DNA of 64,000 bases from Limnephilus marmoratus (GCA_917880885.1 OU862912.1:51447117-51511116); one strand, 5' to 3'. Counted from the first letter of the stretch, positions 40,850 through 51,970 are shown. Numbers and translations: made by a program. The notes: generated by a model not told the origin, from the sequence alone.

Positions 40850-41360
40850 AGGCGAACCTCGTTTCCGTTTTTCATTTCCGGACTTTTGCAAATTTGCAAA
40901 CATTTTCAAAAACATCGGAATAAATTCTAAAAACGTGTTTCATTAAGGTGAATCCCGGCCCGTGAAATTTTCATATCCGGACTTTGAAAAATTTTCAACA
41001 AATTTCCAAAACATCTGGATTTTTTCACAAAATCACGTTTTTTAAGGGAAACCGCTGCCCAAATTTTTCTCGTTTTTGGACTTTGAAAATTTTCAACAAA
41101 TTTTCAAAACATCTGGATTTTTTCTCAAAATCACGTTTTTTGAGGGGAACCTCTGCGCAAATTTTTCTCGTTTTTGGACTTTGAAAAATTTTCAACAAAT
41201 TTTCAAAACATCTGGATTTTTTCTCAAAATCACGTTTTTTGAGGGGAACCTCTGCGCAAATTTTTCTCGTTTTTGGACTTTGAAAAATTTTCAACAAATT
41301 TTCAAAACATCTGGATTTTTTCTCAAAATCACGTTTTTTGAGGGGAACCCCTGCCCAAAT
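40850..41360 (+). repeat. 99-bp tandem repeat in gypsy leader, about 5 units
   Basis: The phrase GGACTTTG recurs at about 40880, 40979, 41077, 41176 and 41275. The unit contains CAACAAATTTTCAAAACATC, TGGATTTTTTCTCAAAATCA and CGTTTTTTGAGGGGAACC. Downstream units are nearly identical; the first is diverged. Ninety-nine bp equals 33 codons, so frames stay open on both strands. Confidence 0.85.
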
Positions 41361-41561
41361 TTTCAAATAAACCAAACACTTGTAAAAAAACAACGCGTAG
41401 TTTTTTTTTTCAAAACTTGTTTTGTAAAAAATACGCTCCAGTGGTCAGTCTCTGCCCAATTTCTCTCCAATTGCGAGTGTAGTTCTCACTTTTTCCAACA
41501 TAAGGTCACTCTGACACGATCTTATATACCATGGAAGTCCCTCAAGTCACGCTGGGTATAA
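41076..41561 (+). CDS. Upstream ORF across 99-bp repeats, overlaps gag start
   Basis: 161 codons. The first ~100 consist of three 33-residue repeats rich in Phe and Lys (FQQIFKTSGFFLKITFFEGN); the rest is unique. It ends 31 nt after the gag ATG, in a different frame. No known domain. The repeat length being a multiple of three explains the openness, so translation is not implied; it could act as an upstream ORF on genomic RNA. Confidence 0.25.
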   Translation: MDFENFQQIFKTSGFFLKITFFEGNLCANFSRFWTLKNFQQIFKTSGFFLKITFFEGNLCANFSRFWTLKNFQQIFKTSGFFLKITFFEGNPCPNFQINQTLVKKQRVVFFFKTCFVKNTLQWSVSAQFLSNCECSSHFFQHKVTLTRSYIPWKSLKSRWV

Positions 41562-42484
41562 TCCCACACATTTTTACTTCAAGAAAGGAAGAATTACTAC
41601 AGGCCCTGAGAAATAGAAAGATTTCTCCTCGGAATAAATCCAAAAAATGCCTTACTCTATATGCTTCTTTCTACAACAAAAAATACATCAGGAGGTTGCA
41701 ATTTCAACCGGAAGTCACCTCGGAAATCATCACTACCCCCCTCACAGTCTCCGAAGCAAAACCCTTGGTGGTGCAAGCCCAGGAACCAACAAAAATATAC
41801 GATCTGACAACCTGGAAAACGAAATACAACGGACTCACGGATGTGGAGGATTTCATCAACAGAATAGAAGAAACAGCTCAAGTCAGAGGAATTCCCGAAA
41901 ATATCCTACACAGAAATTTCATAGACCTCATCGCTCCTGAAATGCTTACCTGGCACAGGATACATAAGAGAAAAACAAACTCATGGAAGGAACTCAGGGC
42001 GGCACTTTTAACAAGTTTCGGAGAAAAAAAGGCCCAACATAGAATCAGGCTATCCTTACTCGCTATCAAGCAGCACTCCGGAGAGCCTGTCGCTAGATTC
42101 ACGCAGAGGGCAGAGGCCATCAATATTAAGCTTGCCCAACCCGTTCCTGAAGTGGAACTCCTCCCAGTTTTGATCGACGGTCTCCTGCCCAGATACGAAA
42201 ACATCATAACTTCCCAGAAAATTTCCACGCTGGAGCAACTTAAAGATGTCTGCCAGCTACTGGAGGCATACCAGGATCGAAAGAGGGACGAAAGGTTCCC
42301 CAAGGAAAACTTTCACCCCAGCACTTCGTCCGGCATAAAACCAGAGCACAACGAAAAGAAATCCTGCTCTTTTTGCCACAAGGTTGGTCACTCCCAAGCC
42401 TCCTGCTTCAAGCAAGCTAAACTTTTATCTTCAAGAGACCCCCATTCTAACAAAAGACGATCCGTTGATCGTTCTCCAAGATGA
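41531..42484 (+). CDS. gag: Gypsy Gag polyprotein
   Basis: 317 codons from ATG (MEVPQVTLG). The capsid region at about 90-245 has the Ty3/gypsy gag pattern (W.....F.....FI.RIEE, LL..FG..K, L..IKQ..GEPVARFTQRAEAI, LPVLIDGLLPRYE). One CCHC zinc knuckle lies near the C-terminus (CSFCHKVGHSQASC). The length is normal for a gypsy gag and there is no internal stop. It would form the particle and bind genomic RNA. Pol lies in the -1 frame, but stops in that frame at about 42505 and 42526 separate the two ORFs, so no simple overlap for -1 frameshifting is visible. A third frame (42384-42653) bridges the gap. The ATG is chosen because it follows the leader and precedes the conserved part. Confidence 0.9.
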   Translation: MEVPQVTLGIIPHIFTSRKEELLQALRNRKISPRNKSKKCLTLYASFYNKKYIRRLQFQPEVTSEIITTPLTVSEAKPLVVQAQEPTKIYDLTTWKTKYNGLTDVEDFINRIEETAQVRGIPENILHRNFIDLIAPEMLTWHRIHKRKTNSWKELRAALLTSFGEKKAQHRIRLSLLAIKQHSGEPVARFTQRAEAINIKLAQPVPEVELLPVLIDGLLPRYENIITSQKISTLEQLKDVCQLLEAYQDRKRDERFPKENFHPSTSSGIKPEHNEKKSCSFCHKVGHSQASCFKQAKLLSSRDPHSNKRRSVDRSPR

Positions 42485-42528
42485 GACGAAGGGAGGAAGT
42501 TTGGTAAAAGACCACGCCAAGACAATAC

Positions 42529-43017
42529 TGAGACACCCATTCAGGACCTCAGATTCATCAAACCCCCTACAGACTTCTCCAGACCCCCGCCCAATTGGAC
42601 AGCCAAGAGGACAAAAAACTAGAACCCAACCACCCGGGCCATCCTCCCCATAGGCCGAAGGAATGGTCGGAATGGTTGGAACACGTCAAATTCTTCAAAC
42701 AGGCCTTACCCCTCTCTACAGTTTGCTGCAAACAGGCAATAGACGGTAGACCCTTCGCGCATTTTTCTATAAACAATGTGGTTTTTTCTGGTCTCCTCGA
42801 CAGCGGCGCGTCTGTCAGCTGTCTGGGCGACAACGCTCACACCTTATTCACAAACTGTGGTTTTAAAATGGAAGAACATTCCTCACATGTCACCACGGCA
42901 GACAACGCTTCACAACGTGTCATTGGTTCTCTCACCCTGCCGATCAATTGCGACACAAAAACAGTTCGGATCAAATTTCTGGTTGTACCTACAATCTCAC
43001 AAAAATTTATCCTGTGA
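42529..43017 (+). CDS. pol: Gypsy protease segment, ends at nonsense TGA
   Basis: The pol frame opens at about 42529 (first ATG 42595). A Pro-rich linker is followed by a retropepsin-type aspartic protease: FSGLLDSGASVSCLG with the DSG triad, and a downstream hydrophobic flap-like IGSLTLPI. It would cleave Gag-Pol in the particle. The frame ends at TGA 43015-43017, where gypsy elements have the conserved ILG.DF motif; the next codons read VDFWMAFKIAP in the same frame. A GGA-to-TGA change is therefore the likely cause, rather than a programmed stop. Confidence 0.8.
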
Positions 43018-45930
43018 GTGGACTTTTGGATGGCTTTCAAAATTGCTCCACAGTTGTTTAACAACCCCTCCGTCCCTCCCCAAGTGAACGAAATCCGTAC
43101 AGTAATACCGTACGAAAATTTGAACCCCCTACAAACAAATCAGTTGGATCAGATGATCAACAAGTTTGAATCAATCTCCTTCGAAAGGTGCGGTTTAGGC
43201 TTAACCAACTTAGTAGAACACCACATAAAAACAACAGGCCCCCCAATCAAACAAAGGTATTATAACCTCGCTCCACAAAAATTAAAAATTCTAGAAAAAG
43301 AATTGGACGATATGTTAAGAATGGGAGTGGTGGTACCCAGCCGCAGTGCATGGACCAACCCCACCTTAATAGTTTCAAAGAAAGACGGCTCGGCCCGTTT
43401 CTGCCTCGATAGCAGACGCCTCAACGCATGTACAGTGTCAGACGCCTACCCCCTCCCCTTGGTCAACTCCATCCTCGACAGACTTCGAAACGCTAAATAC
43501 ATCTCATCTATAGATTTGAGCAAAGCTTTCTGGCAAATACCCTTGGATCCCAGCTCCTGCGAAAAAACTGCCTTCGTAGTGCCTGGCAGGGGTATGTTTC
43601 ACTTTAAAAGGCTACCCTTCGGTTTAAAAAACAGCCCAGCGGAGCTACAAAGGCTCATGGATAAATTGTTTGGCCCAGAGTTCGATAACAACTTATTTTG
43701 CTACCTGGATGACTTGATCATCATCAGCGATACTTTTGAAAAACATATACTCATACTAGAAAAGGTTTTTCAACAACTCAAACAAGCCGGTTTGACTATC
43801 AACCTAAAGAAATCGGAATTCTGCAAACATCGCCTACGATACTTGGGCTTCATAGTAGATGAAGAAGGCCTAAGAACCGACCCCGCAAAAATTGCGGCTA
43901 TGACAAATTTTCCCCGGCCCACGAATGCAAAAGAGGTAAAAGCTTTCCTCGGACTCACCGGTTATTACCGAAGATTCATTAAAAATTTCTCAACACTCGC
44001 GGCGCCGCTCAACAAAATCACGGGCGTCCGTAAAGGTACCAGTAACTTTGCCTGGTCCGCAGAGACCGAGTCAGCATTCAACTCCCTGAAGGAAGCCCTT
44101 CAATCAGCCCCGGTACTGAATTGTCCTGACTTCAACCTCCCCTTTACGATCCACTCGGACGCATCAAACGTCGGAATCGGAGGAGTCCTCACTCAGAATT
44201 TTACGGACGGCGAACACCCCGTGGCATATTTCTCTCGCACCCTAAACAAGCACGAAAAAAACTACGGAATCACCGAGAGAGAATTATTAGCAGTCATGGA
44301 ATCCATTCAACATTTCCGCGGATACATTGAGGGCAGTAAGTTTACCGTGATTACAGACCATAGCAGCCTAAAGTGGCTGATCTCGCTAGACAATCCCTCT
44401 GGAAGATTGGCTCGCTGGTCGTCCCGCCTATCCCAATATACCTTCGACGTCATCCACCGTAAAGGTGCAGATAATATCGTCCCGGATGCCCTTTCTAGAA
44501 TCGAGATTGCAATACTAAATGCCGAATTATCCAATTCTAGTCTCCCCACAAAAGATTTATGGTATCAAAAAATCTTCCAAGGATGCAGTAACAACCCACA
44601 AAAGTTTCCGAATTTTACAATTAAAAACGGACAATTATACCGCAACTGTAAGCCACCACTGTCAATCTTAGAGGATTATGCCTGGAAAATGGTAGTCCCT
44701 CTCGAAAATAGAGAACAGGTTATTATCAATAACCACAGTGCCGTAGATTCCATACACCCTGGAACCTTTAAAACATATAAAAAAATATCTCAAAGATATT
44801 ATTGGCCTGGTCTATTCAAACAAGTTCGTTCATACATCTCCAAATGCGACATCTGTAAGGCATACAAACACAGTACGGCACCACCGTCTGGTCTAATGGG
44901 CAACCCCAAACGTGCCGATAGACCACTTCAATCCTTCTCAATGGACCTCATCGGACCTTTCCCTAGAAGCTACGCCGGTTACATGCATATACTCAGTGTG
45001 GTGGATGTCTTTTCCAAATATTGCTGGTTGTTTCCTCTGAAAAGGGCGACCGCAGCAGCAATAACCAATCTATTAGAAAAGCATATTTTCATACCCTACG
45101 GTATTCCTCGTACTATAATATGCGACAATGGCAAACAATTTATAGCTCTAGAATTTAAAGAGTTTTTGTCTAAATATGGTATAAAGGATGTATTCTACAA
45201 TACCCTTTACACCCCACAGAACAACACCGTCGAACGATACAACCAGACCATAAACACGGCTCTGGCAATTCTGGTTGGCAAGGACCAACGTACATGGTGC
45301 AAAAAATTAGACAAAATACAAGCAGCCATGAACAACACGGTGAACCTCGCTACAGGCTATACACCATTTTTTCTCAAACACGGCATGGAGCAAGTAGTTC
45401 ACGGTTCATTACACCCTGACATTTGCCTTCCACCCACTCCTTCCTCCACAGCAGACCCCGCAGCAAATTACGCCCACCGCTTGGAGGAACTCTCCGCTAT
45501 CTATAGTGAAGTAACAGACGCTCTACTATTGGCCCACCAAAAGAGCGCCGACAGGTATAACCTTCGCAGAAAGCACGTCACGTTCAAGGAAGAAGACATC
45601 GTTTGGAGAAGAAACAACACTTTGTCGCAAGGTGCGCTGTACTTCTCTGCCAAATTGGCACCTCGCTTTGTAAAAACGAAAGTTCTAAAAAAGATCTCAG
45701 ACCTTGTTTATCGATTGTCTGACATCTCTGGTAAACACATCGGAAATTACCATGTGAAAGACATTGTAAAAATTGGGAATACGGAATCAGTAAATTCCAT
45801 CACATCAAGTACTCAGGCGTTATCAAATTGGCAAAACACGCATCTTGTTAACCCTGATCATCATTACGCCCCTGACCTCTCTTGGCCAGTCGTCAATCAG
45901 TGCGATGCGGTCTCTTTAAAAGTCTTATAA
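43018..45930 (+). CDS. pol: Gypsy RT-RNase H-integrase
   Basis: 970 codons in frame with the protease after one stop. Reverse transcriptase: GVVVPSRSAWTNPTLIVSKKDG, SSIDLSKAFWQIPL, FKRLPFGLKNSPAELQRLMD and YLDD at about 229-232. RNase H: HSDASNVGIGG with D381, TERELLAV and ITDHSSLKWL. Integrase: HHCC zinc finger (H...H...CDICKAYK) and catalytic D643, D703, E739 with exact DD35E spacing. The C-terminus lacks a clear chromodomain. The first residues (43018 on) are not a natural start. All catalytic residues are present, so apart from the upstream TGA this region looks intact. Product: synthesis and integration of the element's DNA. Confidence 0.93.
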   Translation: MDFWMAFKIAPQLFNNPSVPPQVNEIRTVIPYENLNPLQTNQLDQMINKFESISFERCGLGLTNLVEHHIKTTGPPIKQRYYNLAPQKLKILEKELDDMLRMGVVVPSRSAWTNPTLIVSKKDGSARFCLDSRRLNACTVSDAYPLPLVNSILDRLRNAKYISSIDLSKAFWQIPLDPSSCEKTAFVVPGRGMFHFKRLPFGLKNSPAELQRLMDKLFGPEFDNNLFCYLDDLIIISDTFEKHILILEKVFQQLKQAGLTINLKKSEFCKHRLRYLGFIVDEEGLRTDPAKIAAMTNFPRPTNAKEVKAFLGLTGYYRRFIKNFSTLAAPLNKITGVRKGTSNFAWSAETESAFNSLKEALQSAPVLNCPDFNLPFTIHSDASNVGIGGVLTQNFTDGEHPVAYFSRTLNKHEKNYGITERELLAVMESIQHFRGYIEGSKFTVITDHSSLKWLISLDNPSGRLARWSSRLSQYTFDVIHRKGADNIVPDALSRIEIAILNAELSNSSLPTKDLWYQKIFQGCSNNPQKFPNFTIKNGQLYRNCKPPLSILEDYAWKMVVPLENREQVIINNHSAVDSIHPGTFKTYKKISQRYYWPGLFKQVRSYISKCDICKAYKHSTAPPSGLMGNPKRADRPLQSFSMDLIGPFPRSYAGYMHILSVVDVFSKYCWLFPLKRATAAAITNLLEKHIFIPYGIPRTIICDNGKQFIALEFKEFLSKYGIKDVFYNTLYTPQNNTVERYNQTINTALAILVGKDQRTWCKKLDKIQAAMNNTVNLATGYTPFFLKHGMEQVVHGSLHPDICLPPTPSSTADPAANYAHRLEELSAIYSEVTDALLLAHQKSADRYNLRRKHVTFKEEDIVWRRNNTLSQGALYFSAKLAPRFVKTKVLKKISDLVYRLSDISGKHIGNYHVKDIVKIGNTESVNSITSSTQALSNWQNTHLVNPDHHYAPDLSWPVVNQCDAVSLKVL

Positions 45931-47034
45931 TTCTTGTCATAAATGACGTGAGTTACTTGTAATTATTAAATGTAAATAATCACCCATATGGGCATTCGTA
46001 AGGTAATCCTTACACCCGAAGGCACATTAATGTCAACGGTAGCCTAACTCCTGTACATTCTTTTTCTTTTTGCATAATTTTATATGTTCTTGTACATCCT
46101 GCGTGCTTTGCCTGCTGTACCACAAGAGCACCTCTTGGGGCACCGTTTTCATACTTGTATGCATCCTCTTCCTGAAATTGATCACTTCGGGAAAGGGCCT
46201 CCTTTTCCTCCTACCATCAACGGTTCCGGAAAACTCTTGCTCCAAGACGTCGCTTTCCTTTTCACAATTCTTGCAGCATCCGCGCGTTTTTTTCTCACCT
46301 CATCGCCTCATCTTGTCATATCACCTTTTTTTAATTGTTTTGTGTCGGGTTTTGTCGTACCAGTACGTCCCTACCCTTATGTTGTAAATATAAAATCTTA
46401 AGTGCAAGTCTGTATAATAACCATTGGTTTCAGACCATTGCCGCAGCTCACTACTATGGTCACAGCACCATATTGTAAGAATGTCGCGACGATTTCCGTT
46501 ATAATAGGAAATCCTCCCGTTTTTTTCTTTTTTCTTTTTCCTCTTCACCCCATCCTAACACATTCATAGTAATGTTGTATATTGGGGATCGTTTCGAATA
46601 CACCAAATGTACACACCTATCAGGTCACATTCGCTGGATTCGAAACAATTCAAGGGCAACCTTATTGCTACTTGTGGTTTTTCTTCTTTTTTCCAAAAAT
46701 TAGAATGGCGCTCAACCCAATTGCTCTATTTTTTTTCCAGAATCGTATTTTGTCGGATTCTGAGAAAAATATTTGTTATAAAAGTGACAATACGTTTCGT
46801 CCCTTCATTAACATTGTTCTTTGTACATATACTACTTCATTATGAGGTACAATATTTTATCATGACATCAGTTTCTTTTGTCCTTTATTGTACCATTATT
46901 CTTGTTTGAAGTTTAAAATCTTGGCCAGATCTTCAATAAAATTTGTGTTTATCGCCTTTTGGCAAGTCTTGTAACGTATGCTAATATGAAATTATTAAGC
47001 TACAGCAGTGCCGTATTAATTACATCATTGCAAA

Positions 47035-47412
47035 ACCGCCGTCTGTATTGAATGGGGACCCACATTTTCGAACGTAATTGGGCTACTGTCTTTCAATACT
47101 GGGCAAATTTGTTGTAAATCGTTCATTCCTGTCACGTGAGACGTGAAAACGTGACAATATCTACCATCATAGGAGAGATCCTCAAAACATCCACCATGAT
47201 ACGAGAAGCTCGTTATAATTACTTTATACTCTTAACTAAATGTTATTGAGTTGGTCGTGTGTCCTTTGGCAAGAGAACCGCTTAACCCGCCGTCTGTATT
47301 GAATGGGGACCCACATTTTCGAACGCAATTGGGCTACTGTCTTTCAATACTGGGCAAATTTGTTGTAAATCGTTCATTCCTGTACATGAGACGTGAAGAC
47401 GTTACAATACTC
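47035..47412 (+). repeat. 125-bp direct repeat pair
   Basis: CCGCCGTCTGTATTGAATGG...GTTCATTCCTGT at about 47035-47160 and again at about 47282-47412, offset about 250 bp, a few mismatches. Confidence 0.85.
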
Positions 47413-48704
47413 ACCATGAATCGTGCGAACGAAATAATATCTACCCCATTTTTGTGTGACCTACCAAGCGTAGATCACACGCCTTTTATTTTCTGTTATC
47501 AGAAAATTATTGCTTTTGCAGCAGAGTACTCATTAACATGCCCGTGGACTTCCTGTCACAAGAACCCAGGAACTATCCACTATCTCAAAAGGACTAATCA
47601 TACGCTTCACTCATGATTATGGGGCATCTTGTCGTAGGAGTTAAGTTGATGGACACAAAAACACCTAACTCGTTGTCTGGGGGACGAACAAGAAAACCCC
47701 CAGGTTTGTGAGATTTGAGCAAGGGTCTGTCATTTCTCGCAAACAAGTAGGAGAATAAAACGACCCTCTAATCTTCTACCCAATACACGTGGAGGATTAG
47801 ACTCTTTTATGTCAGTGTATTCCTTTTGTCCCACACTACCAAATGGTATTGTAATGTGCCAGGATAACTGCTGTAGACCTTGTTTCACCTTCCACTCAGA
47901 GGTCGAATTTCGGAAATAGCCGAGTCCTCAGCAGTTTTCTTCGTTCAAATGTTCCCAATTGTCACCCTTTCCCTTCCTCGAAATTATCCGTGAATGGGGA
48001 TATATGCGTTACGCACTTGGCGTTTCGTTTGTCAAATGGGACAACCTTCATACACGGATCCTTTCAACTTCCTACTCCTTTCCCACTTTTCATAACTTAT
48101 TTGTACTCAATGTTTTTGTTCTTCGAAAGTAGAAAAAATGCTACCGTATAGACGTGAGCATAGGTCATGGAAGACCAACTTCTTTCGAACGTGGCATTTT
48201 GTCATACGTACAAACCCTTACCTACGTGTTCTTGGAAATGTATTTAGTTTAAAAAAAACTAAATGGGTTAAACAGAACCTTCCTTGAATACGTACCTTTG
48301 TAATATGTATAAGTCTGTAGTTACACTTAGTTAACTCTCTCTCCGTCTCTCTCTCTCTCTACACGTCAAACTAATCCAATCTTTCTCAATATGCACACCT
48401 TGTTTCTCTCCAAACCTTTTCATCATTGGTCTACCAGGCAGGTAAACTTCAAGAATTTTGTTCTAATAATAATTTTTCGCCGGATTAATAAGAAGACCAG
48501 CAGCTCTTCACTCTATCTATACCTGCGCCTCTCTTCATGCTGCCTTCACTACCGTCACGGAGGTCCCATGCCTTCAAACCCTACGTACCAAAAGCACCCG
48601 ACCACACCTAACATAACCTAGTGTGAGTCGTGCGTGTAGTTGCGAATTGTATCATCACAAAACCATCACTCAAACAAACCCGAGCACGTCAGCTCTAAGT
48701 TGGT

Positions 48705-49020
48705 TCATGTTCCTGTTGCCATTGTACAAATGTTCCTGCGGCACCTTGCAAATGTTCCTGTTGCCATCGTGCAAATGTTCCTGCGGCATCTCGCAAATGT
48801 TCCTGTTGCCATTGTACAAATGTTCCTGCGGCATCTCGCAAATGTTCCTGTTGCCATTGTACAAATGTTCCTGCGGCATCTCGCAAATGTTCCTGTTGCC
48901 ATTGTACAAATGTTCCTGCGGCATCTCGCAGATGTTCCTGTTGCCATTGTACAAATGTTCCTGCTGCATCTTGCAAATGTTCCAGCTGCACCTTGCAAAT
49001 TGCTCTGTTGCCATCATGCC
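48705..49020 (+). repeat. 45-bp tandem repeat made of ~22-bp half units
   Basis: TGTTCCTGTTGCCATTGTAC alternates with AATGTTCCTGCGGCATCTCG, at least six full units. Frames stay open on both strands because 45 is a multiple of three. Confidence 0.85.
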
Positions 49021-49757
49021 AATGCTCCTGTGCCCTTGCGCAAATAACAATACCAACAATTGTTCATCCAACAATCCCACTGTATACAAACCAGTGTACC
49101 AACCACCATCACAACAACGGCTGTCATGCACACAAACCACCTCCTCTATAAAGGACCAACCACCAATTACAATTCCACTCTCCAGTACCTCAATGATGTC
49201 ATACTGGCCCACCCACAGGATCCGGAAGCAGCTACCTTTTTGACCTCTGTGACAGGTAGAACCCTCTCCACCACCAAGAAGCCTCATCCTGCGTTCTCGT
49301 CTTCGTGTTTTCTTTAAGGCCCTAGTGTTCCTTGAGTGTAATCTCAAACGGGCCAGGTTACTGTGACAAAGTAACCTTATAACTTAAGTGCAACGTTTAA
49401 ACACCCAAAACATCCTACGCAAACCACGCTACGCAAACTTAGCTCACAGACCAATGATACAATTTAGAGTCATTTTTTTCTATCACTGCATAACCCTTGT
49501 ACCTTTCTCCAGCAGGTCCTTGTTTATATTTATGTATGCCACTGCTCTTTCATGTACATTCATGTATAATTCTTTGTTCACCATGTTTTTTTTCTCTTTT
49601 GTTTTTGTTTCTACTATTTTGTAGCTAGCAACTTTTTCTTTTTCTCTCTCTCTCTCTCTCCCCCCTTTCTCTTGGATGTTTTTTTTTGGCACAAGTGCTA
49701 GAAGGGTAAGAGGATTTCTTAGCCCTACTGCTCCATTACCACGTCGCCTTTTTTGCG

Positions 49758-49770
49758 GCGAGGGGGGAAG
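49758..49770 (+). promoter_or_regulatory. Polypurine tract of gypsy element
   Basis: GCGAGGGGGGAAG lies directly before the 3' LTR start, the plus-strand primer position. Confidence 0.8.
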
Positions 49771-50512
49771 TGTTACGTTACGGAATTGTTTCCCGTGCGA
49801 GCTAATAGCGAATTGACCCCTTGCACAGGCCCTCCGCTCCCTCTCCCCGCACCGCGCGGCGCCCGTGCCAAGCGCCGAGCGGCTCCCCGTCCCCATTCCT
49901 TCGCCGGCCTTCGGCAGAATAACTGTGTTCCCCGTGATTCGCGCTAGGCGCTCTCCGTAAACGCTCACGATGTTTTACTTTAATTGTGTATTGTGCTTAA
50001 AGAGGCTTACGCCTACCCAGAATCCTGTCTGCCGACCGCCTATCTCCTGCTTGTGAGTACCAATGAACCTTGCTACCCCTCTGTGTGCTAAGAACTGACA
50101 TTTAAATTCACTAAACACGTGTAGAGAGAGTTGAGAGAAGCTTCCCCCGTTATGATAGAATTAATTAGAGATAGCCAAATACTCATGTGTGTAGTGCCGA
50201 TGCTGGCCTTTTGTAGAACCCTGTTCACCTTTAATTGAATAAAACCCTTTTTCGTGCATAACAACTGTGTTCTGATTGAGGAAGGAGACCTGGAGATTTT
50301 GAGGAAAGGAAGGGGAGTAGGAATTAACAAGCGAACCACAGACACTCGCCCTGGGTTTAAGAGGGACCTTGCTCGCGCCGGCTGTGCAGAGCTAGCCGCC
50401 GGCTTGTTTATTGCATGTCCTTTCCAGGTTTTGGGTTTAGCGTTGGCCGCAAGTAGCGCCAATGCTAGCACTGGGCCCAACGTGGTGCTTTTTTTGCGTT
50501 TTAATGCTAGCA
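49771..50512 (+). repeat. 3' LTR of gypsy element
   Basis: Same length as the 5' LTR; differences seen at three places (CCGCCCC/CCGCTCC, AATTTGAG/AATTAGAG, TGTGTCTAG/TGTGTGTAG). Followed by AGTG. Confidence 0.95.
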
Positions 50513-50516
50513 AGTG

Positions 50517-50924
50517 TAAGATTAAACTTATTTATTGGCAAAATAAATTTGAAATATAATACCCGACAAAATCATCATGGTTTTAACTAACCATTTTAAT
50601 CAGCAACAATGAATATATCCTTCATTAATAATTCGCTACACGAATTAATTACCGTAACTTAGTAGTAAAGTTTTGCTTGAAAATGTTAGCAAATCCGTAG
50701 CTGCTGGAAGATCATTAGGGTTGGTGTTTTCTTACGGCTCGTTAGTGGGCTGGTGTCAGGTGACGCTTAATGGTAATTAATTTTTTCATCCCTTACCTAC
50801 CGCGATTTTTCTTATTGCTACTATAATATGAAATATCGGTGTTGGTAGTTGAACCAATAAAACTAAGATGAAAAATTTCATCCAGGAGACTCTTTAAAAA
50901 TTGTAAATTCTGCTGACTTTTATT
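50517..50924. other. No gene seen
   Basis: Unique AT-rich flank between the gypsy element and family B copy 4. Confidence 0.5.
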
Positions 50925-51432
50925 GAAAAACTAGCTTGTCCCCGGCATGCGTTGCTATGCCATTTAATGAAGAAATTGTTTCTCTCTCTGAATCCTTTCT
51001 CATTCGTCCCGTTCCCCTTCCGCCTCCCCTTTTTCTCCTGCGTCCTCTTCCCCTCTCGCATTCCCACTCCGTCACCTCCACCTTCCCTCTCCCCACTCCA
51101 CTCCCCCCCCCCCTTCCCCCGTCCCGCGAAACCCCCTCCCGAGTTCCCCTCCCCCCTCCCAGGTTCCTTTACCTCTCCCAGATTCCCCTCCTCCTCCCTC
51201 CCGCTTTCCATAGCAATAGCCGCTTCCTCGCGTGCCACCAATAGCAATTTTTTTAGACAAAGTTTTAATGCCAGAGCAAAGTTTTATAAAAACCGAAACC
51301 ACCGAAAGTTTTATAAAAACCTTGTCCTGACAATAACGAACACACAAAAAAAAGAATTATCCAATTTGGTACAGTCGTTCGAAAGTTATGCGCTTAGCAA
51401 CACATTCAGCGATTCCATTTTATATTATAGAG
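50925..51432 (+). mobile_element. Family B repeat, copy 4
   Basis: Head CTAGCTTGTCCCCGGCATGC, pyrimidine tract 51000-51210, tail landmarks GCGTGCCACCAATAGCAATT, GACAATAACGAACACAC, CCAATTTGGTACAGTCGTTC and AGCGATTCCATTTTATATTA. Long ORFs across the tract on both strands are compositional. Confidence 0.7.
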
Positions 51433-51970
51433 TTCTATAGTTTACAGGATAAAAACAATCGGAAAACGATAAAACAATTATAAAAAAATTCTTCTATTAT
51501 TGAAATTAGATATTTTATATTTTAATGGCACATATGTTCTTTTGAAAAATCATAATTTGAAAGAGTCTTTCAACTGATTTCAAAACCAGTAATTCAGGAA
51601 TAAGAACATAAAAAGGTGTAAAAAGGGTACCTATGAGGGGTGGGTAGGACTGGGATCAGTGTGTCCAGGAATGACGGACGCATTAATCCATCTCTTCCAT
51701 TGCGGTGCAAGGCGATGAGTCGAGAGACTCCAGTCTTCCGGTCGCGTATTTCCTTTTCCGTGTTCAATAGGAGGCAACCCAACCATGCCTCGAAATCAAC
51801 ACTCGTTTGTAACGCATTTCACCTTCCAAACCCGTGTTCAACAGAAGGCAAGCGGCATCCAATTGTGCACGGGTTTGTTACGCTAATTCTCTTTCCAAAC
51901 CCGTGTTCATTACGAGGCACGCGTCCTCGGCGGTGCCCGAAACTTAAAAAGTATTATTGTCATACAAAAC

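Larger units (their letters stand above)
45931..49757 (+). other. Long 3' region of gypsy element without env
   Basis: 3.8 kb between pol and the polypurine tract. Short ORFs (46070-46401, 47251-47616, 48391-49243) have no signal peptide-SU-TM arrangement or furin-like site, so I do not call env. It holds a 125-bp direct repeat (47035/47285), a 45-bp tandem repeat (48705-49020) and pyrimidine-rich runs. Confidence 0.6.
39119..50512 (+). mobile_element. Ty3/gypsy LTR retrotransposon, 11.4 kb
   Basis: LTRs of 742 bp (39119-39860 and 49771-50512), TG...CA ends, AGTG target duplication (39115-39118 and 50513-50516). Order: leader with tandem repeats, gag, protease, RT-RNaseH-integrase, long 3' region, polypurine tract. 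The order RT-RNaseH-IN and the RT sequence place it in Ty3/gypsy. The LTRs differ at about three sites, so it is young; its pol has one nonsense codon. Confidence 0.95.

Noticed and set aside
46070..46401. Two overlapping 105-codon ORFs as env remnants
   Set aside because: Hydrophobic stretches only; no surface/transmembrane arrangement, cleavage site or length expected of env.
48623..49347. 206- and 225-codon ORFs on opposite strands
   Set aside because: Kept open by the 45-bp tandem repeat, a multiple of three; no domain.
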